Shown: positions 49,980 through 59,520 of the stretch, in pieces
Position numbering within the stretch: position 1 is the stretch's first letter
Layout: the number at the start of each line of letters is the position of its first letter
Assembly (NCBI GenBank): GCA_027563935.2
Contig: CM050447.1
Coordinates: forward strand, 17,190,001 to 17,254,000
Origin: Costus lasius
Lineage: Eukaryota; Streptophyta; Magnoliopsida; Zingiberales; Costaceae
DNA: 64,000 nt
Reading direction: 5' to 3'
Translations under genes and position numbers: made by a program
Notes under the pieces: generated by a model
Told to the model about the DNA's origin: nothing
What the model saw: only the letters and a program-made list of their open reading frames with translations
Database searches by the model: none

Positions 49980-50649
49980 ATACAGTGTTTACAAGAATAG
50001 AAAAGGAGCAGAAAGAAAAAAAAAAGGTTCATTTTTCTTTGTATACCGGAAAGGAAAAAAAAATTTAGGAGTTTTTCCTTCGAAACGGCGTTCGCCTGAT
50101 TGAGGCAGAAAATGAGCGAACGACGCTCGCTCGCCTTCGCGCCGATGCTCGCTCGCCTTCACGCCGACGCTTGCCTTCACGCTTGCCTTCGTCTCCGCCT
50201 CAAGCTCGCCTATTCATGCTTCATCTCCGCCTCAAGAGCATCTCCGCCTTGTGCTTCATCTCCGCCTCACCACCCTCAGGCGTCGCCGTCCTCGTCGCCT
50301 GCCATCAACGCCTTCCGCCCGCTCGTGAGGCGAAAGCTGCCGCCTGCCATCAACGCTGTCGCCTAATGCCTCCCATCAACGCTGTCCGCCTCGCCACCTC
50401 ACCCGAGCCCTCCTGCTGCCATCAACGCCGTCCGCCTTGCCACCTCACGCAAGCTTCACTGTCCGCTAGTTCATCTCCGTTGTCTGCCGCCTGCTGCTTG
50501 CCACTTGCCGCTTGCCATCAACCCCTTCCGCCTGTGCATTTTTTTAGTCACGTGAAAATCACGTGACTCGTTCTCCCTTCCACCGTTTTTTCCTTTCTTT
50601 TCTAATTTTTCTTTCCTTCTCGTTTCTTTCCTTTTCGGTAAACACAGCC
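49980..50649. mobile_element. TIR-bounded element with a C-rich repeated core
   Basis: The left end reads ACAGTGTTTAC and the right end GTAAACACAGCC, an inverted pair. TTA occurs outside both ends (49977-49979 and 50650-50652), as for Harbinger/Tourist-type insertions. The purine-rich left arm (AGAAAAGGAG.AGAAAG) is mirrored by the pyrimidine-rich right arm (50580-50637). The centre (50095-50545) is GC-rich and pyrimidine-skewed, with repeated CCATCAACG and CTCCGCCTCA motifs. Open frames in the core are low-complexity and not called genes. Confidence 0.5.
50110..50545. repeat. Degenerate short-period repeats, C-rich
   Basis: TCGCCTTC and TTGCCTTC recur at 50130-50190, TCATCTCCGCCTCA at 50220-50275, and CCATCAACG five times between about 50300 and 50525, often followed by TCCGCCT.GCCACCTCAC. 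It looks like an old minisatellite. Confidence 0.65.
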
Positions 50650-50652
50650 TTA

Positions 50653-53380
50653 AATTTTATTCAGATAATTATATATATAAATTAAAATTTAATATAATAA
50701 ATATTTAAGTCAAGTATTTATATAGTTAAAGTATTAGATGAATAATTAAATTTTTAATAGTATAATATTCGAATAGGGGTTTAAAAAAAAATAATTATTC
50801 GAATATATTTAGTAGAAGAATTATCTAAATTCAAATTCAGTTAGCATGTGAATAACCTACCGACTAGTTGTAACAAAACAACTTTCAAAGTTGCATATTA
50901 TCGATGAATTCGAGGATATATAATTTCTTTGATGTTTAATGAAATATAAAATATGTTGCTAACTTTTAAATGTAATTAATTTTTATAATATTTAGCTAGA
51001 GGTTAAAAATAAATAGGTTAAATGAACAAATTTGTATTGATGTGGAATCTCTTCTAACATAGTAAGCGCATATTTCAAAAAGTGTAAAGAGTCCTCTTGT
51101 AATTTTAAAATATAAGAAATTTATTTACAATTATGTTTGCCAAAAAATTATTGAACTGTGGAATTACAGTTAATTGAACTGATTTTTCAATCAACTGAAC
51201 CAAGTAATTCTTAAGCGGTCAATTTTTCTACTAATTAATTGGTTATAGTTTAAGAATTAATTGAATCCTCAATTAATTGATTAAACTAGTATATAATATA
51301 TTTTTATATAAAATATTTATTTATATATAAAAATAATTATATTTATATAATCGATTGAACCAATTAATTACTGAAAATCGACAATTAACCAAAAATCAAT
51401 AATTAATTAAAAATATTTATATTTATTTATTTTAAATTAGTTTATAATTTTAAATAATTTTTTATATATACAAAATATGATTAACCAAAAATTAGTTATT
51501 TACCGTATTGAAAAATTGATTAATCCGTTCAACTAGTTTGGGACCCATTCTTGTTTTTCCTTAGGTTTGATTCAAAAATTACTACCGAACCCGTGAGTCC
51601 GTGAACACTCTAATTATATCTTACTATTTAACTTTAACATTATTTATAATAGCCTTATATTCTTAATCTAAAATTTTATTTAAACTTTTATTTTAAAAAA
51701 ATAAATATCATGTGAAATTAAAATATTTTAAAATGCAAATAAATTAAAAAAAATTTAGAGAAATAGAACTCATACACGTGTTGACGCTTGTCGTTAGGTA
51801 AAAATTAAATGTAAGAGGAAGAAAAAAAAACCCTCGTCAAAAATATCTTCTAGACAAGAGTTTAGACATTTATAGGCGATAACTAAAGATTAGAGGTTAA
51901 TTCCAAAAGCTTAAAATTAATTTTAAAATAACTAAAATTATTGTACAGTAATTTACAACAACTATAACATCTAATGTATTAACACGTAAAATTAATCTGA
52001 AAAAAAATTAAAATTTTCTCCGATAATAACAAATACTATTTATATTTTATTTGCATTGGCTTAATATATTGCATATTAAAATAAAAACAATCAAACAACA
52101 ACAAACCAATTAACTAAAGGGCACTACCATGAAAAATTCAATTTTCAGGATTTTATCGAAGATTTTTTTTATTTTATGAAATCGGATCTTGTTTTATAAA
52201 AAACTAAAAGTGATTGCCAAACAAGCCGAGGAAAAAATTATAGTGTTTAAGGAGAGATATTGAGTAATAATAAAAGTTAACCCAAACACTGTATATAAGA
52301 GAGAGGATAAAAAATGAAAGGAAAATGAATGAAAAAGAAAAATTAGAAGGCACATGGATGAAAGAGAAAAATATGATTTTTCTTTTAATTTAGAGGTATT
52401 GAGTTTGAAAGGAAACTAAAAAAAAAATTTTCGTAAATTTTTCTTTCTCTCCCAATAAACAAAAGAAAATCAAAGATATTTTTTTTCTCTTCCTTTTTTT
52501 TCTCCCTTTTCCTCTCTTGTATAGTGTAGAAGCAATAGCTGTGGCATATAATATGCAAAATGGCAAAGCAGATAAGCGAGTGACTAGTGAATTCATTGCA
52601 TGTCGAAGGAAGGCAAGTGAATGCTATGAGTAGGTGAGAAGGAATTTGATCTAGTGTGTTAGGAAGATGATGAACAGAAATGAAAATAAGGAAATTGATC
52701 TAGTGTGTTGTTGCTCCTATAACTAGGAGATAAATAATATTCCAGCTTTTACCCGGCTCTCTAGAGAGTTTCTTTGCCCCTTTCTCACTAAGATGTGTTT
52801 CCTGAAAAAGAGGAGAGAGCGAGTGGATTAGGCATTTAGGTTTATTTCTATTTTTCATGTTCAAGCTATAAAATACTCCTATTTTTTAATATTTCACTCC
52901 CTTGACACGTATAATAGCTAAACCTTTAAAACCATATTTGCGTGCATGGATATGGGAACCTTATCTTCAAAGTCCTTTCCCCTTTGCCACCTCTTCTAGT
53001 GAAACTTCAAGCCTTCCTCCAAAAGCATTAGATGACCTCGATTCCACCTTAGAAGAGTGTGGGGTCATTTTGGTTACATTGGGAAATGTATTATGACCGT
53101 TTCAAATCCACCTTAAATTAATAAGGCTTTTTGTTTAAAGGGTTCTGACTTCCGATGAGCGCAAGCGCTCATTGTTAATTACCCCTAAAATTAGGGAACC
53201 TTTGATTAAGAGATCTATAATACGCAACAAAATGAAAGAAATAGATTCAACTAATATTAACCATTAATTTGATTTGTCGTGATACATAATTCGACATGAT
53301 AAGTAAAAAAAGGAGCTTTTTCATCAGTATGGATGATTTGTGTTTGTCAGACTTTGGTCTTGTGGTGGCGTATTGAGTGA
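50653..53380. other. Long AT-rich intergenic region
   Basis: About 2.7 kb with no supported gene, RNA or bounded element. A purine-rich stretch at about 52290-52400 and the pyrimidine-rich 52440-52515 are partly complementary and may be decayed arms of an inverted-repeat element. Confidence 0.5.
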
Positions 53381-54120
53381 CACCCGGCCCAGACAGTACA
53401 ACGTTATATCGAGGAACTACGCCCCGATGATGAACATCGACGTACGCACCTCCCAAACGATATTCCATCGTAATGTATTAAGGCATGGTGGATGTTGGAT
53501 CTTGGGAATCTATCCAGCCTTGACGGCGTGTTGGATAGCTCAAATTTGAAGGAAATTACTCGGCCTTACGGCGTATCGAGTAACTTGGATTTAGGAATTA
53601 TCCGGCCTTGCGGAGTGATGGATAATTCGATTCGGAAATTTATCCGGCCTCGCGGCGTGATGGATAATTTGATTTGGAATTTATCCGGCCTTGCGGCGTG
53701 ATGGATAATTTGATTTGGAAATTTATCCGGCCTTGCGGCGTGATGGACAATTTGATTTGAAAATTTATCCGGCCTTGCGGCGTGATGGACAATTTGATTT
53801 GGAAATTTATCCGGCCTTGCGGCGTGATGGACAATTTGATTTGAAAATTTATCCGGCCTTGCGGCGTGATGGACAATTTGATTTGAAAATTTATCCGGCC
53901 TTGCGGCGTGATGGATAAATTAATTTGAAATTTACCTGGCCTTACGGCGTGATGGATAATTTGATTTGAAAATTACCCGGCCTTACGGCGTGATGGATAA
54001 TTTGATTTGAAAATTTATCCCAGCAGGCGCGATATCATACTGTGAGATTACGCCCCAACGACGAGCATAGCTGTACATATGTCTGAAGTAACATTTCGTC
54101 ACGACGCGCCATGTATTAGT
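53380..54120. repeat. Diverged direct repeats flanking the 42-bp array
   Basis: Left copy (about 53405-53482) and right copy (about 54030-54116) share TACGCCCC.A.GA.GA.CAT, GTAC, ATATTCCATCG/ACATTTCGTCA and ATGTATTA in the same order and orientation. The array therefore sits inside a larger duplicated unit. Confidence 0.65.
53505..54018. repeat. 42-bp tandem array (about 12 units)
   Basis: CCGGCC-type starts recur at 53601, 53643, 53684, 53726, 53768, 53810, 53852 and 53894, a spacing of 41-42 bp. More diverged units lie on both sides (from about 53510, and at about 53935 and 53975). The core is GGCCTTGCGGCGTGATGGA followed by an AT-rich half (AATTTGATTTG). Central units are nearly identical while edge units are diverged, as expected from unequal exchange. 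Because 42 is a multiple of three, long artificial open frames with 14-residue repeats appear on both strands. Confidence 0.97.
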
Positions 54121-55365
54121 GGACCTTCGACTTTCTTCTGGAGTTCGCGTTTCGATCGGGAGCAACCCGTGTTTAAGTATGGACGAATGATGCCGGTTTT
54201 TTTTGGTATTTCATTTTGTAGAGCGAAGCCAATATCATTATGACGTATCTTGCCAAGACAGGTATTTGTTACTGTTTTACTATTCTTTTTCCCCTTTTAT
54301 TTTTTAATTAATTTCTTCGTTACTTTCGTTTCGGTGTCCACTTGGAGAAGAGTAAAGTTTATTTCTTCTCTCCCGAGTGGATTTGGTGCTGGGGAACGGG
54401 CGAAGCCGAGATGCCGCTCCGTTTTCGATGTTGTGGACTTTTCCATCGGACAAGAGACGCTGATGATTTCGGAAGGATGGCGCCGGCGGATTCATTGGTG
54501 ATGTTTGTCAGCGGCGGCAAGTGAAGATGGTCGACGGCGGCAAGGTTTGCGGCAAGAGCCGCGACTTCGCCGTTGCCGCCAGGTTCGGCTCCTCAGCGTC
54601 TTGGTCGCAAAGTCCTTTAGAGGGAGCACCAATTGGGGAATTAGACGCAGCCATGGCAGATCAAGTTAAAGAAGACGAGGCATTAGGGCTGGCGGAGGCG
54701 GCGACTCCAGTTCATTGCAACGCCATTAATTTGGAGCGGGCGTTCTTGTCCGTGATACCGAAAATGAGGAATTTCATCTGCTGCCGCTAGGATATGCTGG
54801 CGACGGTTATGGCGGTGCTTTGACCGGTTGAAATCGACGTTGATTTTACTGAAATTTGCCGTTATGCCTCTTTGGCAAACTGAAGCCTCTGTCAGGCGAA
54901 TTTTCTTTGTTGTCAGAAGAAAGGGGATCAACTTAGGTAATTTCCTTACATGCCTCTAACTTTGTAGTATTGTCATTCACGGAAATTATTTTCCTTTGCC
55001 ATACGATTCAAACGCGACGCTTCTGGCTTCCTCCCTTGAAGGGTCGAAAGAGGATTTTCGTCTGATTGATTCTGGCTTTGGTTGCTTGAGATACGGTGGT
55101 CTTACAGAGCTGGAGAGGGTGACGAAGAGGGGAAGACAGGTTGGTATTCCTCTATTCCTTTGTCAATTTTTGGAATCTTGTCTGCTAAACCTTCTCTTGC
55201 TGTTTGAATCGTAGTAATTTTGGAGCTGGAAGAGGTGATCGGAAAAGAGGAGAGGGCATTCTTTCACCGGTTTCTTTCCCAGGTTCTCATCAAACTTTGT
55301 CGACCTTTGATTTTTTTTTTGTTTTTTTTTTTATTCTCTTGGCGTTTTAGTTGTCTGCTCCCTCC
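54121..55365. other. GC-moderate region with weak coding-like frames
   Basis: Open frames at 54250-54501 (ending VDFSIGQETLMISEGWRRRIHW) and 54521-54790 (with MADQVKEDEALGLAEAA) have coding-like composition, but no domain was recognised. They are in different frames separated by stops. A transposon internal region or a decayed gene are both possible. Confidence 0.3.
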
Positions 55366-55665
55366 CCTTCGTCCGGCATTGCTGCATTTTTATTCTCCAG
55401 CGTTTATGCATTTTTTTTTACCCTCTCCAGCATTTATGCACTTTTATTCGAACCCTTCATTCATTTTCGTTTTTTTTTTTTGCCTGGCTTCTCTTGTTTA
55501 CCAGCACCTTCTTACCTCTTCGCCGGCATTGCTGCATTTTTATTCTCCAGCGTTTATGCATTTTTTTTACCCTCTCCAGCATTTACGCACTTTTTATTCG
55601 AACCCTTCATTCATTTTCATTTTTTGCCTGGCTTCTCTTGTTTACCAGCACCTCCTTACCTCTTC
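55366..55665. repeat. 150-bp tandem duplication
   Basis: The block beginning CGGCATTGCTGCATTTTTATTC at 55374 recurs at 55524, so the period is 150 bp. The two copies differ mainly in T-run length and a few substitutions, and a partial third start follows near 55650. The duplication includes CCAGC.TTTATGCA and GAACCCTTCATTCATTTTC blocks. Confidence 0.92.
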
Positions 55666-55734
55666 GTCTTCTCTTCTCTCTCGTAGCGCCGTAGTACACT
55701 CAGTGCATCTCGGGCCTTGGGGGGGGGCAAAAGA

Positions 55735-55890
55735 GATGGTGTGTATATGTCTCTTGAGATGCCAGGGCACTTAGTATGCCCATGAAGCCTACGAGATACG
55801 AGATCCGATCGATCAAAAGATGGTGTGTGCTTTCTGTGATGCCAGGGCACTTAGTGTGCCCATGAAGCCTAAAAAAAACCGATCGATAAG
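55735..55890. repeat. 84-bp tandem duplication
   Basis: GATGGTGTGT at 55735 and 55819 starts two copies that share GATGCCAGGGCACTTAGT, TGCCCATGAAGCCTA and a GATCGAT end. Confidence 0.9.
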
Positions 55891-56539
55891 AAACCTTCTT
55901 CGCTTTACCTTCTTCGTTTTCCTCTGCTTCCTCTTGCGATCTTCGTCTCCTTCCTCACGATGTCCCGTGATGCAGTGCCCCTCTCTGTTTTTCTTCCCCC
56001 CTTTATATAAGCCTCTCAGCGCAATGGAGTGATCATTTTTTCACAGCTGGCTTTCTCCCCTTTTTCCTCTTGTGCGTCTTTTATTTCTTTTTATTATCTG
56101 CCGTGAGGGTGTTCATCCCTCTCTTTTGACAGTTCCGACCATCCCTTTATTGGCAGAGAACTGACCTTTCTTTTTTGTTGACAGCCTCTCTACCTGTTGC
56201 CATATCTCCTTCTGATTTTTTTTTTTTGTCTTATTAGCAGACTATTAGGTGGGATTGGGTGACATTTTTGTCTCAGATGGTGTAGGTCAGGTTTCCCTTT
56301 CTGTCGATTGCTTATTTGTCACGTCTTCTCCTGCTTTCATGCTCGTTCCGGTTTTTTGCTTCCTTTCCTTTGTTCTCAATTGTTTTCTCCTGTTACTTTT
56401 ACTTCTTTCTTATCTTCTTTGTTGTTATTATTATTTTGGCTTTCCATATGCTTCTCTCAATCTGATTTTTTTAGTCTGCTGCTTAGGCTTTGTGATTTTG
56501 TTGTTTCCAGTTTTTTTTTCTCTTCTGCCGTTTCCGGGC

Positions 56540-57124
56540 GTTACCGTTTCCAGGCAAAATGAATGGCTTAACATTTATCAGTCCATAAAAGCCAAGAAGC
56601 AGCGTTTCCTTGATTTCAGATTCTTCTCGCCTTCGTGCTTTGCCACTTCTTCTAAATTTTTCAAGTTGAATCAATCTCATGAAAGAGCTGCAGGCCTAGA
56701 CCAAAGTTCTTTTCATATGTCCCCACATTTACATCACTTTCAGCTTTAGTAGTTTGTTGAGGTCGAGACTCTGGTTACCTTTCCAGTGATGATAATGACA
56801 TGCCTTGCATAGAAGACCAAGCTGGTGGCAGCTTGTGCATAGCTGATTTCAAGTTCAACAGCAATTCTTCTATCAAGTGTGCCGTCATATACACCTTTTC
56901 TGTGTGATTTTTGGTTGACCAATCTTCAATCAATCCTTGAATTTTCTTCAGACACAGTACTACAATATGAAAATATCACCTTCAGAACAGGTTGCAAATC
57001 AGATCTGCACTGTGATCCCACAGCGAAATTTTCCAAGGAACAGCCACTAGAAATCCAGGATTTTGAACTTAGTGAGACTAATAGCAGTATTATTGTTTCC
57101 TGCGTTTTTGCTCATTCGATTTAA
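56540..57124 (+). pseudogene. Coding-like fragments of an unrecognised gene
   Basis: Three short stretches have coding-like composition. One is at 56549-56746 (RQNEWLNIYQSIKAKKQRF start). One is near 56762-56880, in a frame reading RDSGYLSSDDNDMPCIEDQ. The third is 56930-57124, with FSSDTVLQYENITF and EIQDFELSETNSSI. They lie in different frames without convincing splice sites between all of them. They could be exons of a real gene or a broken copy. I do not recognise the family. Confidence 0.3.
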
Positions 57125-57189
57125 TATGCACCAGAACACTGTGATTTGACCAAACACTGCAGTTCTGCAACATACATTTAAGGAATTCA

Positions 57190-57450
57190 TCACTTAAATT
57201 TATCTTTCGCTTTCCCAGCACTCTTCTCCATCCCACTCTGATCCAGATCAGAATATGGCTCATAAACTATCAACAACGGCAGCTGATTATTAGATTTTGA
57301 CACCACAGCAATTTTCTCACGTGAAGCCATTTGATCAGAGGGATCCAGTGAAAATAATTGACGGGAATACTCAAGACATGCATTTCTTGGGTGGTAAATC
57401 TCCAAGATGAACGAAGACCGAGCAGTTCCTTCGATCGGCGCAGCCCCAAA
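57190..57450 (-). pseudogene. Coding-like fragment on the minus strand
   Basis: The minus strand reads SFILEIYHPRNACLEYSRQL, then SLDPSDQMASREKIAVVS and VYEPYSDLDQSGMEKSAGK before a stop at 57190. Composition and residue pattern look like genuine protein, but no start, partner exon or family was recognised. Confidence 0.3.
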
Positions 57451-57985
57451 GACTAGAGGGAGTAGTGCTAGGAGTGGAGCAGAAGCCCCAAATATTTTGT
57501 TTCTTTTTTTTCTTCATGGTGCATCGTGAAGCTTTGTAGCCTTGTAAAGCCTTGTAATGACCATAACATTTATTGTTGACAAGGATCATTGTATTATTGC
57601 TTCTCACATTACTGCATTTATGTTAGCTTTAAGGGATGCTTGTAACTCTTGACATTATTGTTGCAAATTCTGATGCCATGCTGGAGAAAGAGACACGGTG
57701 TGCAACATGACAGTTTTGTAGTTTGCACTCTCAGCTTCTCTATAGAGCTGACATTAGATATTCGTCAGTGTGTTTCTTGACTCCATTTGTTGTCAAAATT
57801 AACCTTGACCATCTCTTGCACGCATGCTTAATGGCCCAACACCAATTTCACTTGCGATCAAAATAAAGTTTGACTTTATCCCTTATTACAAAATTTCATG
57901 GTTCAACAAAGAGGTTAACGATCTTTTCCTATCAATGATGATTCTAATTTTTTGAAAGCTAGGATTAGTTGAAATCCTAAACTAA

Positions 57986-58091
57986 GGCCTCGTTTGGTAT
58001 CACCCCGTATCAGCACAACTTTCAAGGTGAAAGTGAGAAATCACGATTTTCAGCTTCCACAGCTAAAAATTAAGTAGGGCCAAATGAGGCC
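57986..58091. mobile_element. Tourist-like MITE (106 bp)
   Basis: Inverted ends GGCCTCGTTTGG and, on the other strand, GGCCTCATTTGG, flanked by the 3-bp target duplication TAA (57983-57985 and 58092-58094). Size, ends and duplication match PIF/Harbinger-related Tourist elements. Confidence 0.87.
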
Positions 58092-58650
58092 TAAGTATGG
58101 GAGCTAATATTGCTACCCTGGGAAGGATCACGAATGGGGAGGAGTAACCTTTTGATTCACAAAGGTAGAGTAATCAAGAGTTAGACAGGAAACATAGCCT
58201 AAGTTATTTTGCCAGATAAAGATTCACAACTCAAGATCGATGCCATTTTGATGGCCCGATGCATCGTTGAAAAATTCAATCTCCATAACAAGAGATTGAG
58301 GACTCCCTTTGCAGATATTTGTATAATTTCATTACAAAAAGAAGCAACTTAGGAGTTTCTACTCAAATTCATCGTACCAATACTCATCTCAACATGTCGA
58401 GTGTCGCATCGCATGGTGTACAGCTCAAAAGGTATTTATACCTGAAGAAAGTTAAACAGGCCTGACGGAAAATGTGTGATGCATACGATGAATATAAGAA
58501 TTTCTGGATACTTGAATAGATGCATGCCAGCATGTGTGATTCCAGTAGCACAGGGATCAAATCAAATGACATCAAGAGGCATATATGCATTAATTCATTA
58601 GAACGATTTCACTACAGGCGAACACTGGGAAGACTCAAATCTGATTTTAT

Positions 58651-58917
58651 ATGGACTATAAGAAAAAAAAAAAAAGGCAATTTCTGACTGGTAATGTGGC
58701 AAAATTTTGTGATCCTCAAGTGTACAAGCAGGTGACTACAGCAATTAAATATATTTTGAAGAAAAATTTTCTTAAGGGCTTTGATGCACTTGCGAAGCTA
58801 AAAATGTTGGGAAGAGATGAAATGTTGCACAATTATGCCTCTACTGCAATCCAATCTGCATGTGGGAAATATTTTATGTCAACTTCCGGATGTGTCTTTT
58901 GCTCACAAGTCAAATAA
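58651..58917 (+). CDS. Unrecognised ORF, possibly a gene fragment
   Basis: An 88-codon frame. After an artificial-looking Lys run from an A-tract, it reads GNVAKFCDPQVYKQVTTAIK, then FLKGFDALAKLKMLGRDEML and NYASTAIQSACGKYF. The helical, amphipathic composition looks like real protein. There is no convincing start (the ATG lies just before the A-run) and no family was recognised. Its stop is immediately followed by a MITE target site, so the element may have truncated it. It is either an exon of an unseen gene or a retained fragment. Confidence 0.3.
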   Translation: MDYKKKKKRQFLTGNVAKFCDPQVYKQVTTAIKYILKKNFLKGFDALAKLKMLGRDEMLHNYASTAIQSACGKYFMSTSGCVFCSQVK

Positions 58918-58921
58918 CTTA

Positions 58922-59142
58922 GGCTATGTTTCCAGCAAGAGAAAATAAGAGGGAGAGTTAGGAAAGAAAAGAAGTTGAAAAAAAAATCTACTTATTAGAA
59001 AGGAAATAGAAAAAAAAATGAGCGAGAGGTATTAAATATACTTTAATTAGTTTTTTCTCATAAATATTAGAAATAAAATTTTTCTTTTTCCATTTTTTAT
59101 TTTCCTTCCCTCCCTCTTATTTCTCTTCTTCGAAGCATAGCC
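58922..59142. mobile_element. Tourist-like MITE with long inverted arms (221 bp)
   Basis: The ends GGCTATGTTTC and, on the other strand, GGCTATGCTTC are flanked by TTA on both sides (58919-58921 and 59143-59145). Beyond the tips, AGAGAAAATAAGAGGGAG at the left pairs imperfectly with CTCCCTCTTATTTCTCT at the right, so the whole element can fold back. Confidence 0.86.
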
Positions 59143-59145
59143 TTA

Positions 59146-59520
59146 TTGCAACGTCACAACCTAAACTAAAAGAAAAATCTCCAAGAAACACATTATCATT
59201 CATAAAGATCGAATAAGTTATTAAAAGAAAAAACAAATCTTTCCATCAACTATCAAAAATGAAAACTGAAGATGCAGGAGAACTTGTTTAAAATCTTTAT
59301 TTTGACAAACTAGGTGCCTGACCAACAATAACGTTGCCTCTTACAAGTTACAACTATTACTCAAATCCTTGCGCCAACAATACAAAAATAAAACTAATGC
59401 AGATAGGCAGAGAATTTAGAAATTTGTTATTTTGAATTAAAAGAAGCGGAAATTTGTAAAGGTATCATACCATTGAAGCATGTTCTTACTCTATAAAGAA
59501 GGTAAATCAGATTGCGTGGA
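59146..59520 (-). other. 3' UTR of the CemA-like gene and spacer
   Basis: AT-rich. It lies downstream of the minus-strand stop codon at 59521-59523. Nothing else is recognised. Confidence 0.5.

Noticed and set aside
50171..50566. 131-codon frame in the C-rich core
   Set aside because: Low-complexity Pro/Ser/His/Ala sequence from short repeats, with no motif.
53640..53918. Open frames with perfect 14-residue repeats on both strands
   Set aside because: They result from the 42-bp tandem unit, which is a multiple of three. Both strands are open for the same reason.
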